The notes beneath the pieces were generated by a model, which saw nothing but the letters and a program-made list of their open reading frames with translations, had not been told where the DNA came from and made no database searches. From UKL13-2 sp947085425 (GTDB lineage: Bacteria > Pseudomonadota > Gammaproteobacteria > Burkholderiales > Usitatibacteraceae), in the NCBI GenBank assembly GCA_947085425.1, contig CAMTWK010000021.1, positions 176,041 to 240,040 on the forward strand: a stretch of DNA of 64,000 nucleotides. The letters are read 5' to 3'. A program made the translations under genes and the position numbers. Below, one piece after another: positions 47,206 through 55,988 of the stretch. The stretch's first letter is position 1. Each line of letters starts with the position of its first letter.

Positions 47206-47630
47206 TATTTGTCCGTCGCCATATCCAGATTTTGAATTTCAAAGCCGCGTGATTTATAAAACTTCAAACGTTCACGGGCGCTGTTGCGGTCGTGTTCATT
47301 CATCGACACAACTTCCCGTAAAAATTCAAAGCGGGTGAAGTAGGGCGGTGGTGCATCGGCCAGGTTGAGCAGGGCATCATGATGCGGCAGTGTTGAAGTG
47401 GCATTGGCAATCACCACCGGCGTTGTCGCCGCCAGCGCATGATCCGCACGCACATGGGGCACAAACGACAACTGCGAAAAGGTCCACAATTGCCGGTCAA
47501 ATTCATTTGCCGTTGCTTCGTCCGGTGCAAATACAATCAGTCGTTTGCCGCTGTCATACGCCTTCTTGGCAAGTTTGCAGGCAAACACCAATTTGTGGTC
47601 TACATTAAAAAAAAACTTTACTTCGGTCAT
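47205..47630 (-). CDS. holC: DNA polymerase III chi subunit, 141 aa
   Basis: HolC links the clamp loader to SSB. The MTEVKFFFNV start, the KAYDSGKRLIVFAPDE core and the LVNLAD-like LLNLADAPP segment are recognisable. The length agrees with E. coli HolC (147 residues). The ATG at 47630 is used because the 7 preceding codons add nothing. pepA lies 76 bp upstream on the same strand. Confidence 0.88.
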   Translation of the reverse strand: MTEVKFFFNVDHKLVFACKLAKKAYDSGKRLIVFAPDEATANEFDRQLWTFSQLSFVPHVRADHALAATTPVVIANATSTLPHHDALLNLADAPPPYFTRFEFLREVVSMNEHDRNSARERLKFYKSRGFEIQNLDMATDK

Positions 47631-47705
47631 GGCTGCCAATGTTGATTGCAAACCGCGGTAATGTGCATCGCGTCAGTCGTGATGCACATTACCGCATGAA
47701 CTAAA

Positions 47706-49187
47706 TTACAGACCGGCGCGCTTCATCAAAAATTTGGCCAGCAACGGCACCGGACGACCGGTGGCGCCTTTTTCCTTGCCAGAAACCCAGGCGGTGCCGG
47801 CAATATCCATGTGCGCCCATTTGTAGGCTTTGGTAAAGCGCGCCAGAAAACACGCCGCGGTGATCGAGCCACCGGCACGGCCACCACTGATGTTGGGAAT
47901 ATCGGCGAAATTGGATTTCAACATTTCGTCGTACTCTTCACCCATCGGCAGCAACCAGGCTTTGTCGTGGGCCGCATTGCCGGCCGCGACCAATTCCGCA
48001 CCCAATTCGTCGTTGTTTGAAAAAATACCCGATGTGAAATGGCCCAAGGCAATCACCATCGCGCCGGTCAACGTGGCGGCATCGACCACCACTTCCGGCT
48101 TGTAACGTTCCGCAAAGGTGAGTGCATCACACAAGATCAAGCGACCTTCGGCGTCGGTATTTAAAATTTCCACGGTTTTGCCGGACATGGAGGTCACCAC
48201 ATCGCCCGGACGGGTGGCGTTGCCACCCGGCATGTTTTCGCAGGTCGGCACCAGCATCACCACATTCATCGGCAACTTCGACATGCCGACAAATTTCATG
48301 GTGCCGATCATCGCGGCTGCGCCGCCCATGTCGTATTTCATTTCGTCCATTTCAGCGGATGGCTTGATGGAAATACCACCGGTGTCAAAGGTGATGCCCT
48401 TGCCCACCAACACCACCGGCTTGGCACCTTTTTTGCCGCCGTTGTGTTCGAGAATGATGAATTTTGGTGGCAGGTCAGAACCTTTCGATACGGCCAGCAA
48501 GGTATTCATGCCCAGCTTTTGCATGTCCTTTTTTTCGAGGATGGTGCATTTGAATTTGAATTCCTTGGCGAGTTTTTTGGCGGTGTCGGCCAAATACTCC
48601 GGAGTGGCGATGTTCGGCGGCAAATTGCCCAGCTCTTTGGTCAATTGCATGGCTTCGCCAATCGCTTCGCCGGTCTTCATGGCGGCTTTCAAGGCTTTTT
48701 CGTCGGCCTTGCCATCAAGATGAAATGCCAAAGCCTTGCCGACAAATTTGTGGTCGGATTTTTTGGTGGCGGTGTAACGGTAGGCGGCATCAATGGCCGC
48801 AATGACAGCGCGCTCGACTTTATGCGCCAAATCTTTGCTCATGTTGGTATTGAGCGGCAGGGTGACATCCACCACTGCGGTGGATTTGAGCGCTTTGAAC
48901 GCGCCGGTAATGGCCTTGCAAAAACCATGGGTGCCGTAGGTGGCTTCATCGCCAAACCCCACCAACAACACACGCTTGGCGGTTATGCCTGGCAGGTTGT
49001 GCAGCATCAATGTGCTACCGGTCTTGCCGGAGATATCCCCGGAGGCCGCTGCAGCAGTGATGGCACCCTTGGCAATCTTGTCGAGTGCGCTGGCAGCGGG
49101 GGCGAGCTTTTTTGACGCCCACATGCCGACAATCAAACAGTCGGTCTTTTGTTTCGCGAGCTCGCCGGTGGATAAGCTGAATTGCAT
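47706..49187 (-). CDS. pepA: Leucyl aminopeptidase PepA, 493 aa
   Basis: M17 aminopeptidase. The metal-binding KGITFDTGGISIKPS and the family signature NTDAEGRL are both intact. E. coli PepA also acts as a DNA-binding regulator in Xer recombination, but that role is not shown here. It heads the pepA-holC-DUF2486-valS block and diverges from lptF across a 262-bp gap. Confidence 0.97.
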   Translation of the reverse strand: MQFSLSTGELAKQKTDCLIVGMWASKKLAPAASALDKIAKGAITAAAASGDISGKTGSTLMLHNLPGITAKRVLLVGFGDEATYGTHGFCKAITGAFKALKSTAVVDVTLPLNTNMSKDLAHKVERAVIAAIDAAYRYTATKKSDHKFVGKALAFHLDGKADEKALKAAMKTGEAIGEAMQLTKELGNLPPNIATPEYLADTAKKLAKEFKFKCTILEKKDMQKLGMNTLLAVSKGSDLPPKFIILEHNGGKKGAKPVVLVGKGITFDTGGISIKPSAEMDEMKYDMGGAAAMIGTMKFVGMSKLPMNVVMLVPTCENMPGGNATRPGDVVTSMSGKTVEILNTDAEGRLILCDALTFAERYKPEVVVDAATLTGAMVIALGHFTSGIFSNNDELGAELVAAGNAAHDKAWLLPMGEEYDEMLKSNFADIPNISGGRAGGSITAACFLARFTKAYKWAHMDIAGTAWVSGKEKGATGRPVPLLAKFLMKRAGL

Positions 49188-49449
49188 GTTGATTCTCCTG
49201 AGAAATTTGCTGTGCGGATGTGGCCGTAAATGTCATTGTGCGGCGGGTTCGGCGGATCGTGCAAAGTGCGTAAATAACGTCGCGCAATGTCGCAAACCGG
49301 CAAAAAGGTGATTAGGCGGGGAAGTAAAGCGAAATTATCGCTTGTTGGGGGGCTCCGCGTCAAAACTAGCCAAAGTTTCGGCATTTTTTGGTTGATGGTC
49401 GCGTATCCGCTTTATTATTACAGGTCATCAAATTGCCCATCAGTCCACT

Positions 49450-50535
49450 TTGCATATCTTCCAACGCAGCCTGACCCGCGAATTCACCTCCATTGGCATC
49501 AGTGTGGTGAGTGTATTGATCGCGATCATTGTCACCCATCAGCTCATTACCTTTCTGGGGCGGGCCGCCTCCGGTGCGGTCGAGCCTGAGGCGGTGCTGG
49601 CGTTGATTGGTTTCGCCCTGTTGGCCTATTTGCCGGTGCTGCTGGCCTTGGCGTTATTTGTATCGGTGCTGGTGGCGTTGTCGCGTAGTTATCGTGACAG
49701 CGAAATGGCCGTCTGGTTTTCGTCCGGCTTGTCGATTGCCGCCTGGATCAAGCCGGTGTTGAGTTTTGGCGTGCCCATCGCCTTGGTAACGGCGCTGTTG
49801 AGCACCGTCCTCACCCCTTGGGCGTTCCAGCAAAGTGCCGAGTATCAGCGGATTTTGCGCAGTAAGGATGACGTTGCGCGTATCGCCCCCGGCAGTTTTA
49901 TCGAAGCGCGCGGATCCGATCGGGTGTTTTTTGTCGACAACACCTCGACTGGTGCGGCGGGAATCAACAACGTGTTTGTGCAATACAACCAAAACAATCG
50001 TTTTGGTGTGGTGGTGGCCGAGAAGGGGGCCACTGAAATTGCCCCCAATGGCGATAAATTTTTGGTATTAACCAATGGGCGCCGTTACGAAGGCACACCC
50101 GGCGCGCTCGATTTCCGAATTATCGACTTTGCGGTGCAAAAACTACGTATTGAGACCCAGCGGTTGGGGATCGAAACCCCCAGCAATAAACAGTTATCAA
50201 CGCTGGCGTTGCTGCGCGAACCGACCCCGGAACGCATCGCAGAACTACATTGGCGGCTCGCCTTGCCGGTCGCGGCGCTGATATTGGCGTTAATGGCCAT
50301 TCCGCTGTCGTTTGTGAACCCCCGTTCCGGCACATCCTGGAGCAGTGTGTTGGCGGTGATGGTGTTTTTTTTGTATTACAACGTTTTGTCGATTTTTCAG
50401 GGCTGGACCGCGCAGGGCCACGTGCCCGCATGGATCGGCCTGACACCGGTGCATGTTGGAATGGTGCTGATTCTGGGCGTACTGTTTTTTAAACAACTAT
50501 TCGGATTTCGTTGGTTAATCTTCAGGAAAAAGTAG
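49450..50535 (+). CDS. lptF: LPS export permease LptF, 361 aa
   Basis: YjgP/YjgQ family permease of the LptB2FGC machine that drives lipopolysaccharide to the outer membrane. Helices occupy about residues 15-40, 50-75, 95-120 and three at the C-terminus (from about 270), with a periplasmic beta-jellyroll between them (about 130-265). The start is a TTG at 49450 in the family-typical MHIFQRSLTREF. The divergent pepA-lptF order is typical, but lptG does not follow. Tandem repeats and a tRNA gene lie downstream instead. Confidence 0.9.
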   Translation: MHIFQRSLTREFTSIGISVVSVLIAIIVTHQLITFLGRAASGAVEPEAVLALIGFALLAYLPVLLALALFVSVLVALSRSYRDSEMAVWFSSGLSIAAWIKPVLSFGVPIALVTALLSTVLTPWAFQQSAEYQRILRSKDDVARIAPGSFIEARGSDRVFFVDNTSTGAAGINNVFVQYNQNNRFGVVVAEKGATEIAPNGDKFLVLTNGRRYEGTPGALDFRIIDFAVQKLRIETQRLGIETPSNKQLSTLALLREPTPERIAELHWRLALPVAALILALMAIPLSFVNPRSGTSWSSVLAVMVFFLYYNVLSIFQGWTAQGHVPAWIGLTPVHVGMVLILGVLFFKQLFGFRWLIFRKK

Positions 50536-50537
50536 TT

Positions 50538-50567
50538 TTGGCAGTAGTTGGGTAGGTAAGCTAAAAT
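50538..50567 (+). promoter_or_regulatory. Sigma-70-type promoter of the tRNA-Ser region
   Basis: TTGGCA (50538-50543) and TAAAAT (50562-50567) are 18 bp apart, followed by the GC-rich TTGCGG discriminator. The same discriminator follows the tRNA-fMet promoter at 63681-63710, which suggests stringent control. A transcript from here would pass through the 77-bp units into tRNA-Ser. Confidence 0.6.
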
Positions 50568-50640
50568 TGCGGCTTGGCTTTTGCAGTTAAGCATCAATTC
50601 CCATGGAAATTGGCGTTCTGTTTGTCCCAGCAAAAAATGT

Positions 50641-50672
50641 GGAAGTGTGGAAGTGTGGAAGTGTGGAAGTGT
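50641..50672 (+). repeat. Four tandem copies of an 8-bp unit (GGAAGTGT)
   Basis: The octamer GGAAGTGT is repeated exactly four times, and the last copy is the first eight bases of the first 77-bp unit. Slippage during replication is the simplest cause. Confidence 0.9.
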
Positions 50673-50895
50673 GGATGAGTGGCCTTGTTGTCCGGTCACA
50701 CGCCAACAGTGGTTGAGCAGCAGTACTTCCAGCAAGAATTTGGAAGGGTGGATGAGTGGCCTTGTTGTCCGGTCACACGCCAACAGTGGTTGAGCAGAAG
50801 TACTTCCAGCAAGAATTAGGAAGTGTGGATGAGTGGCCTTGTTGTCCGGTCACACGCCAACAGTGGTTGAGCAGCAGTACTTCCAGCAAGAATTA
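50665..50895 (+). repeat. Three 77-bp tandem units resembling decayed tRNA-Ser genes
   Basis: Units start at 50665, 50742 and 50819 and are nearly identical; the tRNA-Ser starts at the next 77-bp step, 50896. Each unit shares with the tRNA the GTGGATGAG.GG stretch and TCACACGCC, but has no anticodon or T-arm like the tRNA's. In units 1 and 3 the first seven bases (GGAAGTG) can pair with TACTTCC at positions 60-66 to give an acceptor-like 7-bp stem, followed by AGCA rather than a CCA end. Unit 2 has a mismatch in that stem. Each unit ends with a short AGAATT-type linker that also precedes the true tRNA. Promoter and terminator place all units in one precursor RNA. Confidence 0.8.
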
Positions 50896-50986
<91 letters not shown>

Positions 50987-50996
50987 TTAAAACGAG

Positions 50997-51017
50997 GCCC
51001 CGAAAGGGGCTTTTTTT
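50997..51017 (+). terminator. Rho-independent terminator after tRNA-Ser
   Basis: GCCCC (50997-51001), a GAAA loop and GGGGC (51006-51010) are followed by seven T residues. The ~260 bp that follow up to the ABC permease gene contain nothing I can identify. Confidence 0.93.
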
Positions 51018-51277
51018 ATGGACATCACCCTGGCCATATTAAATAATCGAGGCGCTTAATTGAGTTGTCCACCAATGCCGGGCTGCCTCAGATAGCAATT
51101 TCCCATGCTAAGGAGTAATAGGGGACGGCCCGCGATTTCTCCGCCACCCTCCGTCAACTGGGTGACGTTTAGAGTAACGGATGTTGGGCTGAGTCACATT
51201 GCCCTAAATGCAACACTCTTTGCCCCGCTTGCCGTTTCAGCCAAAAAATTCTGATTCAGGCCGCCGCTATTGGAGTT

Positions 51278-52150
51278 TTATCTGGCCATGACCCGGCGCA
51301 TCAAATAACTCGCCAGATCTACCAGCCCAACCAACACAATCATCGCCAACAAGATGGTGGCGGTTTTGTTCATGTGAAACAAACTGAGGTGAAACGACAA
51401 CAACTGGCCGAGGCCACCGGCACCGACCACACCCAGCACTGCGGCGGCGCGGATGTTGTTCTCCCATCGATAGAGGGTGTACGACAAAATTTGCGGCAGG
51501 ATTTGCGGCAGGGTGGCGTAGAAAAAAATACGTGTGTTGGACACGCCTTGCGCGCGTAAGGCGAACGCGGGGCCGGGTGGTGCGTTTTCGATGGCTTCGG
51601 CAAATAATCGGCCGAGTACGCCGGTGGTGTGTAGCGCCAATGCTAACGTGCCGGCGAACGGGCCCAAGCCTGCCGAGATCAATAACAATGCCGCCCACAC
51701 CAGCTCGGGAATGGCGCGCAACATATTGAGTGCCAGCCGGGTCATTTGGCGCAGTGCATTCAGGCCGAGGTTTTTTTCACCTGCTCGAAACTGACGGCTG
51801 GCGGGCAGCGCAATCAACACGCCGCCAACCATGGCCATGGCGGTGCCGAGTAACGACATGGCAAAGGTTTCGACCACACCGACCCAAACCTTGGCGAGAA
51901 ACGGCAAGGTGAAATCCGGCGGGAAAAATTCCCGCACAAACGCGCCCATGCTGCGGATGGCGTCGCGCGAAAAAAATGCCGTCCAATCGAGATTCAAACT
52001 CCAGAAGCTGGTGACAATCAAAACTAAAATGGCGCTGGTGTACCAACAGGCACGGCAGCGGCCGTCAAACAACGGCGAAGATGACAACGGCGACGCATGC
52101 GATGGTGCGGGCTGTGGTGAAGGTGAACGTGAAGGAAGCGGCGAACGCAT
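51278..52150 (-). CDS. PhnE-type ABC permease, second copy, 290 aa
   Basis: About six hydrophobic segments and a central EAA-like region in the ALRAQGVSNTRIFFYATLPQ stretch are typical of PhnE-family permeases. It is the second permease of the importer, and its start overlaps the stop of the first as TGATG. The pair, together with PhnC and PhnD, forms a four-gene operon read leftward. Genes of the C-P lyase (phnG-M) are absent, so a phosphonate substrate is not implied. See the PhnD-like entry for the selenium argument. Confidence 0.9.
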   Translation of the reverse strand: MRSPLPSRSPSPQPAPSHASPLSSSPLFDGRCRACWYTSAILVLIVTSFWSLNLDWTAFFSRDAIRSMGAFVREFFPPDFTLPFLAKVWVGVVETFAMSLLGTAMAMVGGVLIALPASRQFRAGEKNLGLNALRQMTRLALNMLRAIPELVWAALLLISAGLGPFAGTLALALHTTGVLGRLFAEAIENAPPGPAFALRAQGVSNTRIFFYATLPQILPQILSYTLYRWENNIRAAAVLGVVGAGGLGQLLSFHLSLFHMNKTATILLAMIVLVGLVDLASYLMRRVMAR

Positions 52151-53001
52151 CAGCCAATCTCCTTGCGAAACACACTGCTGACGCGGTCTGCCAACGCGAC
52201 CAGCAAAATAAATACGATAAGCATGGTGGCGACTTCACCACCATTAAACATTTTCATGGAGTTGTCCATTTGCTGACCGAGCCCACCGGCACCGACAAAG
52301 CCGAGCACCACCGATGAACGGATGGCGCATTCCCAGCGGTAGACGGTGTAGGAGGTAATTTCGGCGGCATTTTGTGGCAGCAAGCCGTAAAAAAACGCTT
52401 GCAAACGACCGCTGCCATTACGCATCAGCGTGACACTGGCGTGGGCGTCGCCACTCTCGAGAATTTCGCCATACACTTTGCCGAGCATGCCGCCGTAGGT
52501 GAGGGCGATGGCGAGTACACCGGCGGTCGGGCCCAGCCCCACCACGCGCACAAAAATGAGTGCCCAAACCAGCTCGGGAACACTGCGCAAAATAATCAAC
52601 AACCAGCGCAACAACTGCCGCACTACAAACGGTAATGTGGCCATTTTTCCGGTGAGCGCCGAAATCGACAGGGCGCTGGTGGAAAGTAACGTCAATGGAA
52701 TCGCCAAGATCAGCGCCAGCGTCATGCCGGCGGTGGCAATGGCAACGGTGCGCCAGGTCTCTTTTGCCACCAGCAATAAAAACTCTTGATTGACGGTCGG
52801 CGGAAAAAAATCTTTGATGAATTGCCATGAGGATTGCCGACTTTGTGAATCAAACAATAACCACGGTTTAAATTCAGTCGCAACCATTAACGGCCAACAC
52901 AACACCACGGCGAGTGACAACCAAAACACCCGCCCCAACCACGCCGGGTCGCGTGGTGCACGTGTGGCAGGTGTGGCCGGGCGAGAAAGCGCAGATGCCA
53001 T
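52150..53001 (-). CDS. PhnE-type ABC permease, first copy, 283 aa
   Basis: Six predicted membrane segments, with the loop VTLMRNGSGRLQAFFYGLLP fitting the EAA region that contacts the ATPase. It is homologous in layout to the downstream permease, and the two would form a heterodimer rather than the usual homodimer. The start is 15 bp downstream of the ATPase stop. Confidence 0.9.
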   Translation of the reverse strand: MASALSRPATPATRAPRDPAWLGRVFWLSLAVVLCWPLMVATEFKPWLLFDSQSRQSSWQFIKDFFPPTVNQEFLLLVAKETWRTVAIATAGMTLALILAIPLTLLSTSALSISALTGKMATLPFVVRQLLRWLLIILRSVPELVWALIFVRVVGLGPTAGVLAIALTYGGMLGKVYGEILESGDAHASVTLMRNGSGRLQAFFYGLLPQNAAEITSYTVYRWECAIRSSVVLGFVGAGGLGQQMDNSMKMFNGGEVATMLIVFILLVALADRVSSVFRKEIG

Positions 53002-53016
53002 GGTGTCGGTTTTACC

Positions 53017-53859
53017 TTAGCGACAATGCATCAACGGCGGATTCGGCTCGTCATCCGAAATCACGTTGGCGGGGTTGTCACCAGGCGCGGCACCGGTTAA
53101 TTCGTCTTCGTGTTGTGCGTACAACTGCCGCAAGCGTTCTGGCGTCACTTCTTTCACATCACAATCAAACATCACCGTGCCGTCGCGTAATCCAATGATG
53201 CGATCAAACCGTGCCAGTGCCACTTCAACCTGATGCAAAGTCATCACCAGTGTTACGTTGCGCGCGCGCGCTTGGTCGATCAGAGTGTCCATTACTTGTT
53301 TGGCGCGGGTCGGGTCGAGCGCCGACAAAGGCTCGTCAATCAACCAGAGTGTGGCCGGCGACAGCAATGCGCGTGCAAGCCCGACTCGTTGCCGTTCCCC
53401 ACCCGACAAACGATCCACCCGATCAAATAACTTTTCACTCAAATCAAATTGCGCCAGTGCGGCGTGCGCGCCGGCAATATTTTGTGGATAAAACAGCGAC
53501 CGCAAACTGTGCCAAAAACCCATGGCCGGCAAACTGCCGGCAAGTACCGACGTGACCACCCGTTGCCGGGGCGGCAGAGGCGGCACTTGCGGCGCCAGAT
53601 ACAAACGGGCGCGCAGCCGTTGCAGATCGGGGCGCGATAATTGCCACGGGTTGGTATTTTCGATGCTGACACGACCGGCGCGGGGCAGCAATGCACAGGC
53701 CAACACGTGCAGCAGTGTGGTTTTACCGGCACCCGAAGGACCGATGATTGCCACCTGTTCACCGGCGGAAATGTCAATTGACGCCCCGGTCAGGGCATCA
53801 GACGCACCGGCGCGCGCTGCGGGATGGCGCGCACTCAGGTCTTGGATAGCAAGTTTCAA
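53017..53859 (-). CDS. PhnC-type ABC importer ATPase, 280 aa
   Basis: Walker A GPSGAGKTTLL, the ABC signature LSGGERQRVGLARAL, Walker B LWLIDEPLSALD and the switch MTLHQVEVA are complete. The arrangement is like PhnC, with no extra regulatory domain. The gene follows the PhnD-like gene by less than 1 bp of spacing (stop at 53860, start 53859), so the two are translationally coupled. Confidence 0.93.
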   Translation of the reverse strand: MKLAIQDLSARHPAARAGASDALTGASIDISAGEQVAIIGPSGAGKTTLLHVLACALLPRAGRVSIENTNPWQLSRPDLQRLRARLYLAPQVPPLPPRQRVVTSVLAGSLPAMGFWHSLRSLFYPQNIAGAHAALAQFDLSEKLFDRVDRLSGGERQRVGLARALLSPATLWLIDEPLSALDPTRAKQVMDTLIDQARARNVTLVMTLHQVEVALARFDRIIGLRDGTVMFDCDVKEVTPERLRQLYAQHEDELTGAAPGDNPANVISDDEPNPPLMHCR

Positions 53860-54744
53860 TTACAACAAACCGGCGCTGCGGGCGGCGTCTTCTATGCCCT
53901 TGTAGTTTTCTAATTTGGTGGGGATGTAACGTGTGGCGCGATTGAGTTTCAATATTTCAGCGCCTTCCGGTGTGGCCGGGTCAAGGTCGATCAAAGCCTT
54001 GGTAATTTTGGCGCGCAGATTGGCAGGCATGTCAGCGTGTACCGACCAGTTGTAATTAAAAAAAACTGGGGTCGTGTAAAAAACGTCGACTGCTTTGGTA
54101 TCAACTTTGTTCTCGCCGACAAATTTTTTCCAGACGGTGATGTCGAGGGCGGCGGCATCAACTTTGCCGCTGACCACCGAGGCGATGGTAGCGTCGTGTG
54201 CGCCGGAGTAGGCGATGCGTTTGAAATCTTTTTCCGGGTCAATTTTGGCTTGCAATAAAAAGCTGCGCGGCATGAGGTGGCCGGAGGTTGATGAAGCGGA
54301 GCCAAACGACACCTGTTTGCCCTTCATGTCGTCGAGTTTTTTAATGCCGGAGTCGGTCTTGGCAATAAAAACGGACTGAAATCTGGTGTCTTCTTCGCGT
54401 TGTGCAATCGGCACAATCTGACCTTTGGCGCGGATGTTGGCTTGCACAAAGGTGAATCCGCCCAACCAGGCGAGATCAACCTTTTTATTGACCAGCGACT
54501 CAACAGCAGCGGGATAATCGGTGACGGGGGTGAATTCGACTTTGAGGCCAAGTTTCTTTTCAAGATACTGCGCGAGCGGGGTGAATTTGCGAATTTGTTC
54601 GGTGGCGGCTTCTTCGGGGATGGTGGTGATACGTAGTGTGGTCTGGGTGGTCTGCGCTGGTGTGGGCAGAGTGATGAAACCAAACGTTACCAGGGCGCAG
54701 GTCAATAACGACTTGACAGTGCGCGAAGATGAAAAACTGATCAT
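53860..54744 (-). CDS. PhnD-family periplasmic binding protein, putative selenium-oxyanion importer subunit, 294 aa
   Basis: After a signal peptide (to about residue 31, ending TPAQ) comes a PhnD/TauA-type binding domain with VNKKVDLAWLGGFTFVQA and VSGKVDAAALD motifs. A branch of this family, annotated as a putative selenate ABC transporter, sits beside selD genes. Here egtD, selD, senB and senA follow directly, and no phn lyase genes are present, so selenate or selenite is the best guess. The ATG at 54744 is preferred because GGAG lies seven bases upstream (the ATG at 54750 would be too close). The divergent gap to egtD (54745-54929) holds no recognised operator. Confidence 0.75.
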   Translation of the reverse strand: MISFSSSRTVKSLLTCALVTFGFITLPTPAQTTQTTLRITTIPEEAATEQIRKFTPLAQYLEKKLGLKVEFTPVTDYPAAVESLVNKKVDLAWLGGFTFVQANIRAKGQIVPIAQREEDTRFQSVFIAKTDSGIKKLDDMKGKQVSFGSASSTSGHLMPRSFLLQAKIDPEKDFKRIAYSGAHDATIASVVSGKVDAAALDITVWKKFVGENKVDTKAVDVFYTTPVFFNYNWSVHADMPANLRAKITKALIDLDPATPEGAEILKLNRATRYIPTKLENYKGIEDAARSAGLL

Positions 54745-54929
54745 GTTCATTCTCCAAAGATGAATAAAAAGTGTTGCGGTCAATGGTGTTATTTGCAACC
54801 AACTTCGGGTCCTGCTCGTAAACTCGAAATCCAGTCACTAAGAACATGCATCAAAATTTCTTGCAACTCAATAACTACAACCGTCCGCAGCGGGATTAAA
54901 GTATGACTCCAACCCCACGAAAATAAATA

Positions 54930-55889
54930 ATGACGCCCGTGAATATTCATATTATTAACCAATTACATATCGATCATGCCACCGAGACCAGTCGGTTGAT
55001 CGCCGGCCTGCGTCAGCCTAATGCGCATATCGAGCCAAAATATTTTTATGACGCACTCGGCTGCGCTTTATACGGGGCCATTTGTCATTTGGATGAGTAT
55101 TACCCGACCCGCACCGAGCGGGCCATTTTTCAGCAGTACCGCCAGGAGATCACCGCGCATATTGGTGGCGGCGGCACATTGGTCGATTTGGGCGCGGGTG
55201 ATTGCGCCAAGGCGCAGGAATGGTTGCCACATATTGCCCCGGCGCGTTATCTGGCGGTCGATATTGCCGCACCACCCATGGCTGCGGCGCTGGCACGTTT
55301 GCAGCCGGAGTTTCCGGCCATCGAAATGATGGGGCTGGTGACGGATTTTTCGCAAAAATTGACGGTGCCGGGTGAGTGTTTGCGTGGCTCGGCAACGGTG
55401 TTTTACCCGGGTTCATCAATCGGCAACTTCGCGCCGCCCGCGGCCATTCGTTTTTTGCGGGAAATGCGCGCCATCTCGGCGTTTAGTAATGGCGGCTTGC
55501 TGATTGGCGTCGACGCGAAAAAAGAAACAGCGAGATTGGGTGCGGCGTACAACGATGCGCTGGGTGTGACGTCGGCTTTTAATCTGAATGCACTACGCCA
55601 TATTAACCAGGTGCTGGGCTGTGATTTTAACGTGACCGACTGGCGCCACGTGGTTTTTTACGATGAGGGCCAGGGTCGGGTGGAAATGCATCTTGTATCC
55701 ACTTGCGACCAGACGGTGACGATTGGTGGCGTGCTACGTGAATTTAAGGCCGGCGAAAAAATCCACACGGAAAACGCCTACAAATATCATCAGCATGAAT
55801 TTACGGCGTTGCTGACTGCGGCCGGATTCGAGCAAATCCATTGCTGGAGCAATGATGCAAACGAGTTTTGGGTGTTTTACGCCAAATAG
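54930..55889 (+). CDS. egtD: L-histidine N(alpha)-methyltransferase EgtD, 319 aa
   Basis: EgtD trimethylates histidine to hercynine, the shared precursor of ergothioneine and selenoneine. The family motifs are all visible: YFYDALGCALYGAIC, YYPTRTE, the SAM-binding LVDLGAGDCAKAQ, and VFYPGSSIGNF. The length matches EgtD (about 320). The ATG at 54930 fits the domain start. It is convergent with selD/senC across a bidirectional terminator. No egtA, egtC or egtE homologue is nearby, so hercynine probably feeds SenA here. Confidence 0.95.
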   Translation: MTPVNIHIINQLHIDHATETSRLIAGLRQPNAHIEPKYFYDALGCALYGAICHLDEYYPTRTERAIFQQYRQEITAHIGGGGTLVDLGAGDCAKAQEWLPHIAPARYLAVDIAAPPMAAALARLQPEFPAIEMMGLVTDFSQKLTVPGECLRGSATVFYPGSSIGNFAPPAAIRFLREMRAISAFSNGGLLIGVDAKKETARLGAAYNDALGVTSAFNLNALRHINQVLGCDFNVTDWRHVVFYDEGQGRVEMHLVSTCDQTVTIGGVLREFKAGEKIHTENAYKYHQHEFTALLTAAGFEQIHCWSNDANEFWVFYAK

Positions 55890-55899
55890 AGTGCCAAAA

Positions 55900-55941
55900 T
55901 GAAAACGCGCCAGCAAATACACCTGCCGGCGCGCGTTTTCA
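55900..55941. terminator. Bidirectional terminator between egtD and senC
   Basis: TGAAAACGCGC (55900-55910) and its complement (55931-55941) can form an 11-bp stem. The A-run and T-run flanks allow termination in both directions. A second, 7-bp GAAAGTG/CACTTTC stem (55955-55961 and 55975-55981) lies on the senC side and may assist the leftward transcript. Confidence 0.75.
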
Positions 55942-55988
55942 GGCGTAAATAGCTGAAAGTGCCCGTCAATCAAACACTTTCAATTTTA

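Noticed and set aside
50665..50895. 77-bp direct repeats considered as a CRISPR array
   Set aside because: The units are directly adjacent with no variable spacers, they share most of their length, and they resemble the following tRNA gene. No cas gene is nearby.
51278..54744. Phosphonate uptake and C-P lyase locus
   Set aside because: No phnG-M or phnI-type genes are present, and selenium genes follow. PhnCDE homology alone does not establish a phosphonate substrate.
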